From the NCBI RefSeq assembly GCF_030053395.1, contig NZ_JASGBH010000004.1, positions 186,001 to 250,000 on the forward strand: a DNA stretch of 64,000 nucleotides, given 5' to 3'. Shown piece by piece: positions 1 through 8,656 of the stretch. The stretch is from Limnohabitans lacus. GTDB lineage: Bacteria > Pseudomonadota > Gammaproteobacteria > Burkholderiales > Burkholderiaceae_C. Every line of letters begins with the position of its first letter. The stretch's first letter is position 1. Under the pieces are notes generated by a model. The model had not been told where the DNA came from, searched no databases, and saw nothing but the letters and a program-made list of their open reading frames with translations. The position numbers and the translations under genes were made by a program.

Positions 1-59
1 TTGCCAGCATTCTTTATGTGCTGGCCGCTTACATGCTCTACAAAGGCTTGAGCGCCTGA
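1..59 (+). CDS. C-terminal end of a membrane protein (partial)
   Basis: Frame 3 from the left edge reads 18 residues ending SILYVLAAYMLYKGLSA and then TGA at 57-59. The hydrophobic character suggests the last transmembrane helix of an integral membrane protein whose body lies outside the window. It converges with the downstream TauE-like gene on the other strand. The family cannot be decided from 18 residues; a TauE/SafE-type permease is possible but is only a guess. Confidence 0.4.
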   Translation, partial: ASILYVLAAYMLYKGLSA

Positions 60-74
60 TTGAAACTGGGCTCA

Positions 75-770
75 TCAAGCCACTGCACACCAAGGGGCTT
101 GGTCATGCACCAAACCCATCCACAAAGCCCAGGACGACATGGCGACCAAGGCCAAGCCGGCCAGGCGCACGCCCCATGCACCGTCACCCACCGATTGCAG
201 GCGCAAGAGCACCCAAGGCCCGGTCCATAAACTCAAGCTGGAACCCAAAGCGAAAAATGCCATGCTGGCAGCACCGTTCAAAGGGTTGCCTGCCAATGCC
301 GCCACCATCACGGCTGAATAAAGCAGGCCACAAGGCATGAGTGCCCACAGCACGCCCACCACGCCAGGCGCGGCAACCCCAGAGCGTTGGTGAAAAGCAC
401 GCACCCGTGACCACAAGCGACGCGCCCCAACATCCAACCACACCGGTTGCCGCGCTTGCACCACCAACACCCCACCCAAAGCAATGGCGGTCAAATGCAG
501 CAAGCTCCACAGGGGCCGCAAAGCCGCCGATTGCGTGGTGAGCCAACCCAAGCCTTGCACGCTGTAGGCCGCAAGCCCGCCCAACAGCGAATAACCCAGC
601 AAGCGCCCGATCTGAAAGGCCCAAAGTGCACGCAATCTTTGCTCACCGGCCGCCTGTCCCAGACCCGCGCAAGCCGCACCGCACATGGCCAAGCAGTGGG
701 GGCCACCCAAGACCCCCATCATCAATCCGGTGATGGCCAAAGAAGTTTGCATGAATTGTCCCAGCTGCAT
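75..770 (-). CDS. TauE/SafE (DsbD_2-like) family membrane protein of the cbb3/heme cluster
   Basis: The protein has 231 residues and about six hydrophobic segments. The N-terminal GGPHCLAMCG motif and the MPCGLLYSA motif near residue 145 are typical of the DsbD_2-like sulfite-exporter-annotated family found beside cbb3 oxidase genes. Proteins of this family in ccoS/ccoI neighbourhoods have been linked to metal or redox supply for oxidase assembly; that role here is inference. It lies 29 bp downstream of hemN on the same strand and is probably co-transcribed. The start at 770 gives the full first helix; an internal ATG at 752 would shorten it by six residues. The paired Cys residues are suited to metal or thiol handling. 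Confidence 0.75.
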   Translation of the reverse strand: MQLGQFMQTSLAITGLMMGVLGGPHCLAMCGAACAGLGQAAGEQRLRALWAFQIGRLLGYSLLGGLAAYSVQGLGWLTTQSAALRPLWSLLHLTAIALGGVLVVQARQPVWLDVGARRLWSRVRAFHQRSGVAAPGVVGVLWALMPCGLLYSAVMVAALAGNPLNGAASMAFFALGSSLSLWTGPWVLLRLQSVGDGAWGVRLAGLALVAMSSWALWMGLVHDQAPWCAVA

Positions 771-799
771 TCAGCGCAGCCCATGGCGTCGATCCTAGC

Positions 800-2182
800 T
801 CAGATGATTTTGGAAAAGCGCGTGCGGTTGCGATCGGCTTGCAGGTAGCGGTCAAACACCATGGCCACGCCGCGCACAAAAAACCAGCCCATGGCGCTCA
901 CTTGGATGCCGGTGTCGCTGAGCTGCACCAAGCCCTGTGCTTGCAGGGTCTCCAGTTGCGCCAGTTCATTGGCAAAGTATTTTTTGAAGTCCACCAGCCA
1001 GGCCAAGTTGATCGACTCGAACTGAAGCTGCCCTTGACACATCAGCGCCATGATCACGGCGCGGCGGATCAGATCGTCACGCGTCAGGGCCAAGCCGCGC
1101 ACCACGGGCAAATGGCCTTGATCGAGCAGATCGCAATACTCTTCCATGGTCTTGGCGTTCTGGCTGTAAGTGGCGCCGACACGGCCGATGGAGGAAACGC
1201 CCAAGGCGATCAAATCGCAATCGGCCTGGGTGCTGTAGCCTTGAAAATTGCGGTGCAAGCGCCCTTGCCGCTTGGCCACCGCCAAGGCGTCGCCCGGCAA
1301 GGCGAAGTGGTCCATGCCGATGTAGACATAACCGGCCTCGGTGAACGCATCCAGCGAGCGTGACAGCATGGCCACCTTGGCCCCACCCGATGGCAGTTCC
1401 GCCGCATGGATGCGCCGCTGAGGCTTGAAACGCTCGGGCAAATGCGCGTAGGCATACAGCGCAATCCGGTCCGGCCTGAGCGCGTTGACCTGGGCCAAGG
1501 TGCGCTCAAACGACTCTGGGGTCTGCAAGGGCAGTCCGTAAATCAAATCGACGTTGACGGACTCAAAACCCAGGCGCCGCGCTGCGGCCACCAGCTCAAA
1601 CACCTGCTGCGCAGGCTGCACGCGGTGCACGGCTTTTTGCACCGCAGGGTCAAAGTCCTGCACCCCAAAACTCAAGCGGTTAAAGCCCAGCTCGGCCAAA
1701 ACGGCCAGACGCTTTTCGTCCACCGTGCGGGGATCGACTTCAACGGAATACTCCCCACCGGGCACAAAATCGAAATGGCGGCGCAGCATGTGCATCAACT
1801 CGCGCAGCTCGTCGTCGCTCAAGAAGGTGGGTGTGCCACCGCCCAAGTGCAATTGGCTGACCGACTGGCCCAAGCCCAGGTGGGCGGTGTGCAGCTCCAC
1901 CTCGCGCGTGAGGTAGCGCAGATAGGTCTCGGCGCGGTCCTTGTGCTTGGTGATGATTTTGTTGCAGGCGCAGTAATAGCACAGCGATTCGCAAAACGGG
2001 ATGTGCACATACAAGGACAAGGGCGCGGCCTTGCCAATGGCGCTCGATGCGCGTTGGTCCAAGGCTTGCAGATAGTCGGTTTCGCCAAACGCTTCCACAA
2101 AGCGGTCCGCTGTGGGGTAAGAGGTGTAACGCGGCCCAGGGACATCGAATCGTGTCAGCAAATCAGGCGTGATGAGGGACAT
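800..2182 (-). CDS. hemN: oxygen-independent coproporphyrinogen III oxidase
   Basis: HemN is a radical-SAM enzyme that decarboxylates coproporphyrinogen III to protoporphyrinogen IX without oxygen in heme biosynthesis. The 460-residue length fits the family. The N-terminus has the VPGPRYTSYPTA signature, and the CxxxCxxC cluster motif is at Cys64, Cys68 and Cys71, followed by another Cys at 73. The glycine-rich GGGTPTFL SAM-binding segment is near residue 115. It is divergent from fnr, with an FNR-type palindrome centred 75 bp upstream of its ATG, which fits anaerobic induction. The downstream TauE-like gene probably belongs to the same transcript. Confidence 0.95.
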   Translation of the reverse strand: MSLITPDLLTRFDVPGPRYTSYPTADRFVEAFGETDYLQALDQRASSAIGKAAPLSLYVHIPFCESLCYYCACNKIITKHKDRAETYLRYLTREVELHTAHLGLGQSVSQLHLGGGTPTFLSDDELRELMHMLRRHFDFVPGGEYSVEVDPRTVDEKRLAVLAELGFNRLSFGVQDFDPAVQKAVHRVQPAQQVFELVAAARRLGFESVNVDLIYGLPLQTPESFERTLAQVNALRPDRIALYAYAHLPERFKPQRRIHAAELPSGGAKVAMLSRSLDAFTEAGYVYIGMDHFALPGDALAVAKRQGRLHRNFQGYSTQADCDLIALGVSSIGRVGATYSQNAKTMEEYCDLLDQGHLPVVRGLALTRDDLIRRAVIMALMCQGQLQFESINLAWLVDFKKYFANELAQLETLQAQGLVQLSDTGIQVSAMGWFFVRGVAMVFDRYLQADRNRTRFSKII

Positions 2183-2250
2183 GAGCCCACCCTTTAATCA
2201 AATCGTGTTCAGAACAGCTTGTACTTTGCCTGCAAGCGATCCGCAGCGTG

Positions 2251-2264
2251 TTGACGCAAGTCAA
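2251..2264. promoter_or_regulatory. FNR-type box in the hemN-fnr intergenic region
   Basis: TTGACGCAAGTCAA is a perfect TTGAC-N4-GTCAA palindrome, one base per half-site from the FNR consensus TTGAT-N4-ATCAA. Its centre lies 75 bp before the hemN ATG and 134 bp before the fnr ATG. A start site 41.5 bp downstream would leave a short leader for hemN, compatible with class II activation. It could also allow autoregulation of fnr. Confidence 0.7.
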
Positions 2265-2391
2265 TCTTCTTAAGGGTTAACTGTGATTTTTGTCGGTTTA
2301 CAGGTATACCCTGCCGAGTAGCACAGTTTTCGTATTAAGCTCAAGTCTTGATCCAAGGCAAGAAGTTTTTTGTCAATGACGAGATAAGACC

Positions 2392-3114
2392 ATGAACCCA
2401 CAAGCCATCAAAGTCGCCTGCTCCAACTGCAACCTCCGCGAGTTGTGCATGCCCGTGGGCTTGAGCGATCAAGACATGAGCCGCTTAGACGAGTTGGTGG
2501 CCGTGCGCCGCAAGGTCAAACGCGGCAGCACCTTGTTCACCAACGGCGAAAAGTTCACCTCGCTTTACGCCATCCGCACAGGCTTTTTCAAAACCTGCTT
2601 GGCCACCGAAGACGGTCGTGATCAAGTGACTGGTTTCCAAATGGCAGGCGAAATCATTGGTCTGGACGGCATCGTGAACGACCAGCACACCTGCGATGCG
2701 GTGGCCCTGGAAGACGCCGAAGTTTGCGTCATGCCTTTTGACCGCATCGAAGAACTCTCACGCGAAGTCAACGCCTTGCAGCACCATGTGCACAAAATCA
2801 TGAGCCGCGAGATCGTGCGCGAGCATGGTGTGATGCTGCTCTTGGGCAGCATGCGGGCCGAAGAACGACTGGCCGCATTCTTGCTGAACCTGGTGCAACG
2901 CTTGCACGCCCGCGGTTTTTCTCAATCCGAACTGGTCTTGCGCATGACCCGCGAAGAAATCGGCAGCTACCTGGGCCTCAAGCTCGAGACCGTGAGCCGG
3001 ACTTTTTCCAAGTTTGTGGAAGAAGAGATCGTGGAAGTCAAACAACGCCACGTGCGCATCTTGAGCACCGAAGGCCTGCAACGCCTGGTGAACAACCAGG
3101 CCCATTGCGAATAA
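2392..3114 (+). CDS. fnr: FNR-family anaerobic transcriptional regulator
   Basis: This is a 240-residue Crp/Fnr-family activator with a cyclic-nucleotide-like sensor domain and a C-terminal HTH. Three clustered cysteines near the N-terminus (Cys10, Cys13, Cys19) plus Cys112 in AEVCVMPF reproduce the four ligands of the oxygen-sensitive [4Fe-4S] cluster of FNR. The recognition helix region reads MTREEIGSYLGLKLETVSR, with the E-x-x-S-R pattern that reads TTGAT half-sites. It is the likely regulator of the three palindromes at 2251, 8499 and 11025. It is transcribed away from hemN and converges with the cco genes. Confidence 0.93.
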   Translation: MNPQAIKVACSNCNLRELCMPVGLSDQDMSRLDELVAVRRKVKRGSTLFTNGEKFTSLYAIRTGFFKTCLATEDGRDQVTGFQMAGEIIGLDGIVNDQHTCDAVALEDAEVCVMPFDRIEELSREVNALQHHVHKIMSREIVREHGVMLLLGSMRAEERLAAFLLNLVQRLHARGFSQSELVLRMTREEIGSYLGLKLETVSRTFSKFVEEEIVEVKQRHVRILSTEGLQRLVNNQAHCE

Positions 3115-3142
3115 GCCGCCCTGCCCCAGCGGCCCTTTGCGT

Positions 3143-3439
3143 TCAGCAGCAGCCGGAGCCGTCCCGGGCGCAATCGGCAGGACGTTGATCAGGCTCGACG
3201 GGGCAGCGGTTCACCTCAAAAGGCGACATGGACAGCAGCGTGGTCAAGCCGCTGGAAACCATGGTCAACACCCAGAACGCGAAGAAAGATAGGGTGTAAA
3301 CCGCTTGTCGCGACAAGGCCAAGGGATGGCCAAACCACTCCAGGTCTTGGGGGTCCACCAGACCAAACACAAGCACTTCCAACAAGCCCGCCACCAAAAA
3401 GGCAGGCCACGCGATCCACATCATTCTTTTTGCAAACAT
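3143..3439 (-). CDS. small membrane protein at the end of the cbb3 operon
   Basis: Starting at the ATG at 3439, which follows an AAGGAGAC ribosome-binding site, the product has 98 residues. Two hydrophobic segments (about residues 7-27 and 46-68) flank a short loop, and the tail has four cysteines (CPVEP, ADC, SGCC). It is the last gene of the ccoNOQPGH series, 19 bp after ccoH. I know similar unnamed membrane proteins beside ccoH in other Comamonadaceae but no experimental function. A role in oxidase assembly or metal handling is inferred only from position and the cysteine-rich tail. Reading further upstream in frame would run through ccoH and is not credible. Confidence 0.75.
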   Translation of the reverse strand: MFAKRMMWIAWPAFLVAGLLEVLVFGLVDPQDLEWFGHPLALSRQAVYTLSFFAFWVLTMVSSGLTTLLSMSPFEVNRCPVEPDQRPADCARDGSGCC

Positions 3440-3458
3440 CTTTGTCTCCTTGGCAGCC

Positions 3459-3722
3459 TCAGGGCTTGTTGGCTGTTTTGGCGGGGGGCAGCTCGCCTGT
3501 GGCCGCATGGTTTCGGGCTTGTATCGCCGGTGCCAAGGCATTGCCAGCGCCTTTGGCGTCGCTGATCTGCTCTTGGGTAGACATGACGGGGTCTTGCCCA
3601 TGGGCTGCCAGGTAAAAGGTCACAAAACTGGCCACCACCACCACGAGTGGGCCTGCAATGACCATCCACACGTGGCCATAAGACCACCAGCGGCGAGATG
3701 TTGGGGTCAGGGTGTTGGACAT
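3459..3722 (-). CDS. ccoH: FixH/CcoH-type cbb3 oxidase assembly protein
   Basis: The 87-residue product starts at ATG 3722 after an AAAGG ribosome-binding site, eight codons inside the longest open frame. It has one N-terminal transmembrane helix, preceded by the WWxxGHVWMVIAGPLVVVVA signature seen in betaproteobacterial FixH-like proteins. CcoH is a single-span subunit needed for stability of the cbb3 oxidase. It directly follows ccoG, in the usual ccoGH order. The protein is much shorter than classical FixH because the periplasmic domain is reduced, as is common in this lineage. Confidence 0.8.
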   Translation of the reverse strand: MSNTLTPTSRRWWSYGHVWMVIAGPLVVVVASFVTFYLAAHGQDPVMSTQEQISDAKGAGNALAPAIQARNHAATGELPPAKTANKP

Positions 3723-3742
3723 GGGATACCTTTTTTCAAAAT

Positions 3743-5203
3743 TCAACGGGGCACGAGGAAGACCGATTTTTCTGTCAGCTCGCTGCTCGACTGGCCTTGT
3801 TCGTCAGACGACTGGATGCGAAATTCAATAGGGTGAGAGCCAGGCTCTGCGGCATCGTAAGGCACTTGGACCCGCACCGAGACCCAGCGCGATTCGGTCG
3901 ACTTGACCTGAACGTTGCTGTCGGTGGCCATGTCGACGCCACGCAGGCCATCCACACTCAGGTGGTACTGCATCGTTTTTTCGGCCGCATTCATGATCTG
4001 CAAGCGGTAGACGTTTTCGATTTTGCCGCCCGCCACAATCCGCGCCAAAGAAGCCCGGTCTCGGACCACGTCCACCTTGAAGGGCTTGCGCAAACTCAAG
4101 CTGGTCAGCAGCGCCACGATCACCACCGTGAGGATGCCGATGTACAAAATCACACGCGGACGGAACACATGGCGCAGGGTCTGCTCCTTGGTCCATTTGT
4201 TTTTCATGGCGTGCTCGGTCGAATATTTCACCAAACCACGCGGATAGCCCACCTTGTCCATGACGGTGTCACACACATCGGCACAAGCGCCACAGCCAAT
4301 GCATTCGTATTGCAAGCCTTTGCGGATGTCGATGCCCGTGGGGCAGACCTGCACGCACAAACTGCAGTCCACGCAAGCGCCCAAGCCCAGCGCGGCAGGA
4401 TCGGCTTTCTTGGACCGTGCACCTCGGGGTTCACCGCGCTCGGCGTCGTAGGTCACGATCAAAGTGTCTTTGTCGAACATGGCGCTTTGAAAGCGTGCAT
4501 AGGGGCACATGTATTTGCACACTTGCTCGCGCATGAAGCCGGCATTGCCATAGGTGGCCAAGGCATAAAAGAACACCCAGAAAACTTCCCAGGAGCCCAT
4601 ATTGCCCAAGAAAAACTCCATACCCAGCAGCTTGATGGGCGTGAAATACCCCACAAAGGTGAAGCCCGTCCACATGGCGATGGCGAGCCACACCAAGTGC
4701 TTGTAGCATTTCTTGACCAGCTTCTCTAGCGTCATGTTCGTGGCGTCCAGACGCATGCGTGCGCTGCGATCGCCTTCTACTTTGCGCTCCACCCACAAGA
4801 AAATTTCGCTGTACACCGTTTGTGGGCAGGCATAACCACACCACAGTCGGCCAGCCACGGCCGTGAACAAAAAGAGCGAGAAAGCCGAGATCACCAAGAT
4901 CGCGGTCAGGTAAATGAAGTCCTGCGGGTAGAGGACAAAACCAAAAATATAGAAACGGCGTGCGCCCAAATCAAAGAGCACCGCTTGGCGTTGACCCCAC
5001 TCGAGCCAGGGCAAGCCGTAAAAAACCAGTTGTGTCAGCACCACCATGACCCAGCGCCATTTGGCAAAAATGCCTTGCACGCTGCGGGGGTAGATTTTCT
5101 GTGTCGCGGCATAGAGCGACACCATCTGCACATCGTCCTCGCTTGCATCGTTGACGGGAACGATGGGAACGATCTTGCGAGGCGATTTTTCTTCGGAGTT
5201 CAA
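3743..5203 (-). CDS. ccoG: cbb3 oxidase accessory protein, polyferredoxin type
   Basis: CcoG (FixG/RdxA) is a membrane protein with several transmembrane helices and two 4Fe-4S ferredoxin motifs, involved in cbb3 maturation and copper reduction. The frame shows GYACPQTVYSE after the third or fourth helix, then CVDCSLCVQVCPTGIDI and CIGCGACADVCD, and a C-terminal immunoglobulin-like domain. The start is uncertain. The frame is open to a GTG at 5293 inside ccoP, but a terminator-like hairpin lies at 5216-5246, so a start downstream of it is more credible. TTG at 5203 keeps the KIVPIVPVN segment that I recall from homologues and gives 486 residues. An internal ATG is at 5125. Confidence 0.88.
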   Translation of the reverse strand: MNSEEKSPRKIVPIVPVNDASEDDVQMVSLYAATQKIYPRSVQGIFAKWRWVMVVLTQLVFYGLPWLEWGQRQAVLFDLGARRFYIFGFVLYPQDFIYLTAILVISAFSLFLFTAVAGRLWCGYACPQTVYSEIFLWVERKVEGDRSARMRLDATNMTLEKLVKKCYKHLVWLAIAMWTGFTFVGYFTPIKLLGMEFFLGNMGSWEVFWVFFYALATYGNAGFMREQVCKYMCPYARFQSAMFDKDTLIVTYDAERGEPRGARSKKADPAALGLGACVDCSLCVQVCPTGIDIRKGLQYECIGCGACADVCDTVMDKVGYPRGLVKYSTEHAMKNKWTKEQTLRHVFRPRVILYIGILTVVIVALLTSLSLRKPFKVDVVRDRASLARIVAGGKIENVYRLQIMNAAEKTMQYHLSVDGLRGVDMATDSNVQVKSTESRWVSVRVQVPYDAAEPGSHPIEFRIQSSDEQGQSSSELTEKSVFLVPR

Positions 5204-5215
5204 AACGCGTACTTT

Positions 5216-5246
5216 CAAAAAACAAGACACCCGCCGGGGGTGTCTT
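5216..5246 (-). terminator. terminator-like hairpin between ccoP and ccoG
   Basis: On the minus strand AAGACACCC and GGGTGTCTT form a 9-bp stem with a CCGGC loop, followed by GTTTTTTG. It starts about 10 bp after the ccoP stop. It probably attenuates transcription from the ccoNOQP operon into ccoGH, so that the assembly genes are made at a lower level. Confidence 0.65.
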
Positions 5247-5256
5247 GGTTCAAAGC

Positions 5257-6171
5257 TTACTGGGCTGCTGCTGGCTTGTTCGACAAGCCCCACACATAGG
5301 AAGCCAACACATGGATCTGACCTTCCGTCAACTTCGAAGCCTGGGCGGGCATCTGGTTGACCTTGCCGTTGTTGATCATGTTGACGATGGCGTTTTCACC
5401 CCAACCGTGCAACCAGACATCGTCGGTCAAGTTGGGCGCACCCATGGTCTGGTTGCCTTTGCCGTCCATGCCGTGGCAGGCCGCACATGCACCAAACTTG
5501 GACTTGCCCAAAGAGGCACGAAGGGAGTCATGGGGGCTGCCCGACAGGCTGAGCACATAGTGGGCCACGTTGCGCACGTCTTCTGGTGTGCCCACTGCGG
5601 CGGCCATGGGCGGCATCTGACCGACACGACCTTGGACCAAGGTTTCCTTGATCTTGTCGGGCGCACCGCCGTGCAACCAGTCGCCATCGCTCAGGTTCGG
5701 AAAGCCTTTGCTGCCGCGGGCGTCAGAGCCGTGGCACTGGGCACAGTTGTTCATGAACAAACGGTCGCCAATGGCCATGGCCTGGGGGTCTTTGGACACT
5801 TCTTCTGCCGACATGCCTGCAAACTTGGCGTACAAAGGCGCCACTTCCGCGTTGGCCTTGGCCACTTCCGCGTCGTATTGACCAGCGGACGTCCAACCGA
5901 ACTTGCCAGCGTTGTTGCCAGCGCCGGGGTACATGGCCAGATAAATGAACGCAAACACGATGGTGATGATGAACAAACCCACCCACCAGCGAGGCAGCGG
6001 GTTGTTCATTTCACGCAGGTCACCGTCCCACACGTGGCCGGTGGTGTTGTCGTTGGCCGTCATGGCCTTGGCTTTGCCGCTGAACCAAAGCAGGATCAAG
6101 CAGGCAATGATGCTGACAAGCGAAATGCCGGCCACATACAAGTGCCAGAAATTGCTGATGAAGTCACTCAT
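5257..6171 (-). CDS. ccoP: cbb3-type cytochrome c oxidase diheme subunit III
   Basis: CcoP passes electrons from soluble cytochrome c to the oxidase core. The 304-residue protein has an N-terminal membrane helix, a FixP_N segment (GHVWDGDLREMNNPLPRWW) and a second helix. Two cytochrome c domains follow, with heme motifs CAQCH and CAACH and downstream methionine ligands (QMPPM, QMPAQ). It is the fourth gene of ccoNOQP, 36 bp after ccoQ. The family length is about 300 residues, so it is complete. Confidence 0.96.
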   Translation of the reverse strand: MSDFISNFWHLYVAGISLVSIIACLILLWFSGKAKAMTANDNTTGHVWDGDLREMNNPLPRWWVGLFIITIVFAFIYLAMYPGAGNNAGKFGWTSAGQYDAEVAKANAEVAPLYAKFAGMSAEEVSKDPQAMAIGDRLFMNNCAQCHGSDARGSKGFPNLSDGDWLHGGAPDKIKETLVQGRVGQMPPMAAAVGTPEDVRNVAHYVLSLSGSPHDSLRASLGKSKFGACAACHGMDGKGNQTMGAPNLTDDVWLHGWGENAIVNMINNGKVNQMPAQASKLTEGQIHVLASYVWGLSNKPAAAQ

Positions 6172-6207
6172 ATCGATTCCTTTAAATTTTTATGGGCTGA
6201 GGACAGT

Positions 6208-6348
6208 TCAGTCATCCTGACGAAACGGCAATTGCGCGGCTTCGTCGAAGTTGGCTTGGTTGCGGCGTGACATGGCCCACCACAAGATGCCGATGAACAC
6301 GGCAAAAGTGATGACGGTCACGATGGAGCGCAGGGTATTGATGTCCAT
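6208..6348 (-). CDS. ccoQ: cbb3-type cytochrome oxidase subunit IV, CcoQ
   Basis: A 46-codon gene, ATG at 6346-6348 and TGA at 6208-6210, encodes a protein beginning MDINTLRSIVTVITFAVF with one transmembrane helix, a WW pair at its end and a charged tail (FDEAAQLPFRQDD). This is the size and layout of CcoQ/FixQ, which stabilises the oxidase. It sits exactly between ccoO (12 bp gap) and ccoP. An AGGC ribosome-binding site precedes the ATG. Confidence 0.9.
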   Translation of the reverse strand: MDINTLRSIVTVITFAVFIGILWWAMSRRNQANFDEAAQLPFRQDD

Positions 6349-6360
6349 TTGTGCCTCCAT

Positions 6361-6987
6361 TTATTTGCGGTGAATGCCCAACACTTGCAGGTAGGCGATC
6401 ACGGCGTCCAACTCGGTTTTGTCCTTGACGTCGTCTGTGGCTTTGGCGATTTCCTCGTCGCTGTAAGGCGCGCCCAATGTACGCAGACCTTTCATGTGGG
6501 CTGGCAAACTGGCGCCGTCCACCGGGGTCTTGGCCAACCAGGCGTAGGCAGGCATGTTGGACTCTGGCACCACGTCACGGGGGTTGGTCAAGTGGATGCG
6601 GTGCCATTCGTCGCTGTAGCGGCCGCCCACGCGGGCCAAGTCAGGACCTGTGCGCTTGGAGCCCCACTGGAAGGGGTGGTCGTACACGAATTCGCCTGCG
6701 ACCGAGTAAGGGCCGTAGCGCAGGGTTTCAGCGCGGAAGGGACGGATCATCTGCGAGTGGCAGTTGTAGCAACCTTCGCGCACATACACATCACGACCGG
6801 CCACCTGCAGTGCGGTGTAGGGCTTGAGGCCCTCCACCGGCTGGGTGGTGGACTTCTGGAAGAACAGGGGCACGATCTCGACCATGCCGCCAAACAGCAA
6901 CACGATCAGGATCAGCACAATCATCAAGAAGTTGTTGGTCTCGATTTTTTCGTGGGAGAGACCGCCCGATTTTTTGTTTTCAGCCAT
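6361..6987 (-). CDS. ccoO: cbb3-type cytochrome c oxidase monoheme subunit II
   Basis: CcoO is the membrane-anchored monoheme cytochrome c subunit of the cbb3 oxidase. The 208-residue sequence has an N-terminal helix ([22 protein letters not shown]), the heme motif CYNCH with the following SQMIRPF, and the family pattern of [13 protein letters not shown] and MPAYAWL near the C-terminus. It follows ccoN by 13 bp. It is slightly shorter at the C-terminus than some homologues but has all the expected motifs. Confidence 0.96.
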   Translation of the reverse strand: MAENKKSGGLSHEKIETNNFLMIVLILIVLLFGGMVEIVPLFFQKSTTQPVEGLKPYTALQVAGRDVYVREGCYNCHSQMIRPFRAETLRYGPYSVAGEFVYDHPFQWGSKRTGPDLARVGGRYSDEWHRIHLTNPRDVVPESNMPAYAWLAKTPVDGASLPAHMKGLRTLGAPYSDEEIAKATDDVKDKTELDAVIAYLQVLGIHRK

Positions 6988-7000
6988 GTTTTATTTCTCC

Positions 7001-8437
7001 TCAGGCGTGGGCCGTCAAGCTGGGAATCTGAACTTCAACCGAGCGGCCTTGTGTGGCCGTCTTGATCGTGTTCCACAGCATGACCACCATGCCACCCAGG
7101 TACAACAAGCCGCCCAGCAGACGCAAGACATAGAAGGGGAAAGTGGCTTTGACGGACTCCACAAAGGTGTAGGTCAAGGTGCCGTCCGCGTTGACAGCGC
7201 GCCACATGAGGCCTTGCATCACACCGGCAATCCACATCGCAGCGATGTAAATCACGATGCCGATGGTGGCGGTCCAAAAGTGCAGTTCGATGGCTTTGAC
7301 GCTGTACATCTTCTTTTGGCCAAACAGGCGGGGAATCAGGTAGTACATCGAACCCATGGTCACCAAACCCACCCAACCCAAGGCACCCGAGTGCACGTGG
7401 CCCACGGTCCAGTCGGTGTAGTGGCTCAGCGCGTTGACGGTCTTGATGGACATCATCGGACCTTCAAAGGTGGACATGCCGTAGAAAGACAGGGACACGA
7501 TCAAAAAGCGCAGGATCGGATCGTCACGCAGCTTGTGCCATGCACCCGACAAGGTCATGATGCCGTTGATCATGCCGCCCCAGCTGGGTGCCAAAAGGAT
7601 CAGCGAGAAGACCATGCCAATCGACTGGGTCCAGTCGGGCAAAGCGGTGTAGTGCAGGTGGTGAGGACCGGCCCACATGTAGGTGAAGATCAGGGCCCAG
7701 AAGTGCACGATCGACAGGCGATACGAGTACACAGGGCGCTCCGCTTGCTTGGGGATGAAGTAATACATCATGCCCAGGAAGCCTGCGGTCAAGAAGAAGC
7801 CCACCGCGTTGTGGCCATACCACCACTGCACCATGGCGTCTTGCACACCGGCATAGGCCGAGTAGGACTTCATCATGCCCACGGGCAATGCAGCGCTGTT
7901 GACCAGGTGCAGCAAGGCCACGGCGATGATGAAGGCGCCAAAGAACCAGTTGGCCACATAAATGTGACGCACCTTGCGGGTGCCCACGGTGCCAAAGAAC
8001 ACCACGGCAAACGCCACCCAGACCAAGGTGATCAGGATGTCGATGGGCCACTCGAGTTCGGCGTATTCTTTGCCGCTGGTGTAACCCAAGGGCAAGGAGA
8101 TGGCGGCCAACAAGATGACCAATTGCCAACCCCAGAACGTGAAAGCGGCCAGTTTGTCGCTGAACAAGCGCACGTTACAAGTGCGCTGCACCACGTAGTA
8201 GGCCGAAGCGAACAAGCCGCAACCGCCAAACGCGAAAATCACCGCGTTGGTGTGCAGCGGGCGCAAACGGCCGTAGCTGAGCCATGGGATGCCCAAATTC
8301 AGCTCGGGCCAGGTCAGCTGGGCCGCGATGATCACGCCCACCAGCATGCCCACCACACCCCAAACCACCGTCATGATGGCGAACTGCCGCACAACGGTGT
8401 CGTTGTACGAAGTGGCCTGCATATTGGCAAATTTCAT
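7001..8437 (-). CDS. ccoN: cbb3-type cytochrome c oxidase catalytic subunit I
   Basis: CcoN is the heme-copper catalytic subunit that reduces oxygen at the low-spin heme/high-spin heme-CuB centre. With the ATG at 8437, which follows a GAGGTG ribosome-binding site, the product has 478 residues and about twelve helices. Visible family patterns include [18 protein letters not shown] near residue 65, [20 protein letters not shown] near residue 215, [23 protein letters not shown], and [14 protein letters not shown] in the C-terminal third, with histidine ligands. The 25 codons upstream of this ATG overlap the FNR box and are not translated in my reading. Confidence 0.97.
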   Translation of the reverse strand: MKFANMQATSYNDTVVRQFAIMTVVWGVVGMLVGVIIAAQLTWPELNLGIPWLSYGRLRPLHTNAVIFAFGGCGLFASAYYVVQRTCNVRLFSDKLAAFTFWGWQLVILLAAISLPLGYTSGKEYAELEWPIDILITLVWVAFAVVFFGTVGTRKVRHIYVANWFFGAFIIAVALLHLVNSAALPVGMMKSYSAYAGVQDAMVQWWYGHNAVGFFLTAGFLGMMYYFIPKQAERPVYSYRLSIVHFWALIFTYMWAGPHHLHYTALPDWTQSIGMVFSLILLAPSWGGMINGIMTLSGAWHKLRDDPILRFLIVSLSFYGMSTFEGPMMSIKTVNALSHYTDWTVGHVHSGALGWVGLVTMGSMYYLIPRLFGQKKMYSVKAIELHFWTATIGIVIYIAAMWIAGVMQGLMWRAVNADGTLTYTFVESVKATFPFYVLRLLGGLLYLGGMVVMLWNTIKTATQGRSVEVQIPSLTAHA

Positions 8438-8498
8438 TTTCACCTCTTCTTTTTTAAAAACTTCCAGCCGAGTTTGCCCGGGTGTACACCTGAGCCAC

Positions 8499-8512
8499 TT
8501 GATCAATATCAA
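8499..8512. promoter_or_regulatory. consensus FNR box upstream of ccoN
   Basis: TTGATCAATATCAA is an exact match to the FNR consensus TTGAT-N4-ATCAA. Its centre lies about 68 bp before the ccoN ATG, so class II activation would start transcription about 27 bp before the gene. The first bases of the box overlap the TGA stop codon of ccoS (8509-8511), so the promoter of the structural operon is embedded in the end of the assembly operon. Confidence 0.85.
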
Positions 8513-8646
8513 TCGTTGCGCAATATCCGCTCACCTTCGGCCTCAATGTCTTCAAATTGACCGCGGTGAATGGCCCACCACAAGCCAGCGAGGATGAAAA
8601 ACACCAAGCCCACCGACAGCGGAATCAACAAATACAAAATGTCCAT
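8509..8646 (-). CDS. ccoS: cbb3-type oxidase assembly protein CcoS
   Basis: The 45-residue product starts [17 protein letters not shown] at ATG 8646. It has one transmembrane helix, then the [20 protein letters not shown] pattern of CcoS. CcoS is needed for cofactor insertion into the cbb3 oxidase. It lies 10 bp after ccoI and just ahead of ccoN, so its stop overlaps the FNR box. The longer open frame to 8706 runs into ccoI and is not used. Confidence 0.93.
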   Translation of the reverse strand: MDILYLLIPLSVGLVFFILAGLWWAIHRGQFEDIEAEGERILRND

Positions 8647-8656
8647 GTCTGTTCTT

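Noticed and set aside
6824-8560. A plus-strand open frame of 578 codons opposite ccoN
   Set aside because: It is rich in His, Gln and Gly, has no domain, and is the reverse image of the well-supported ccoN gene.
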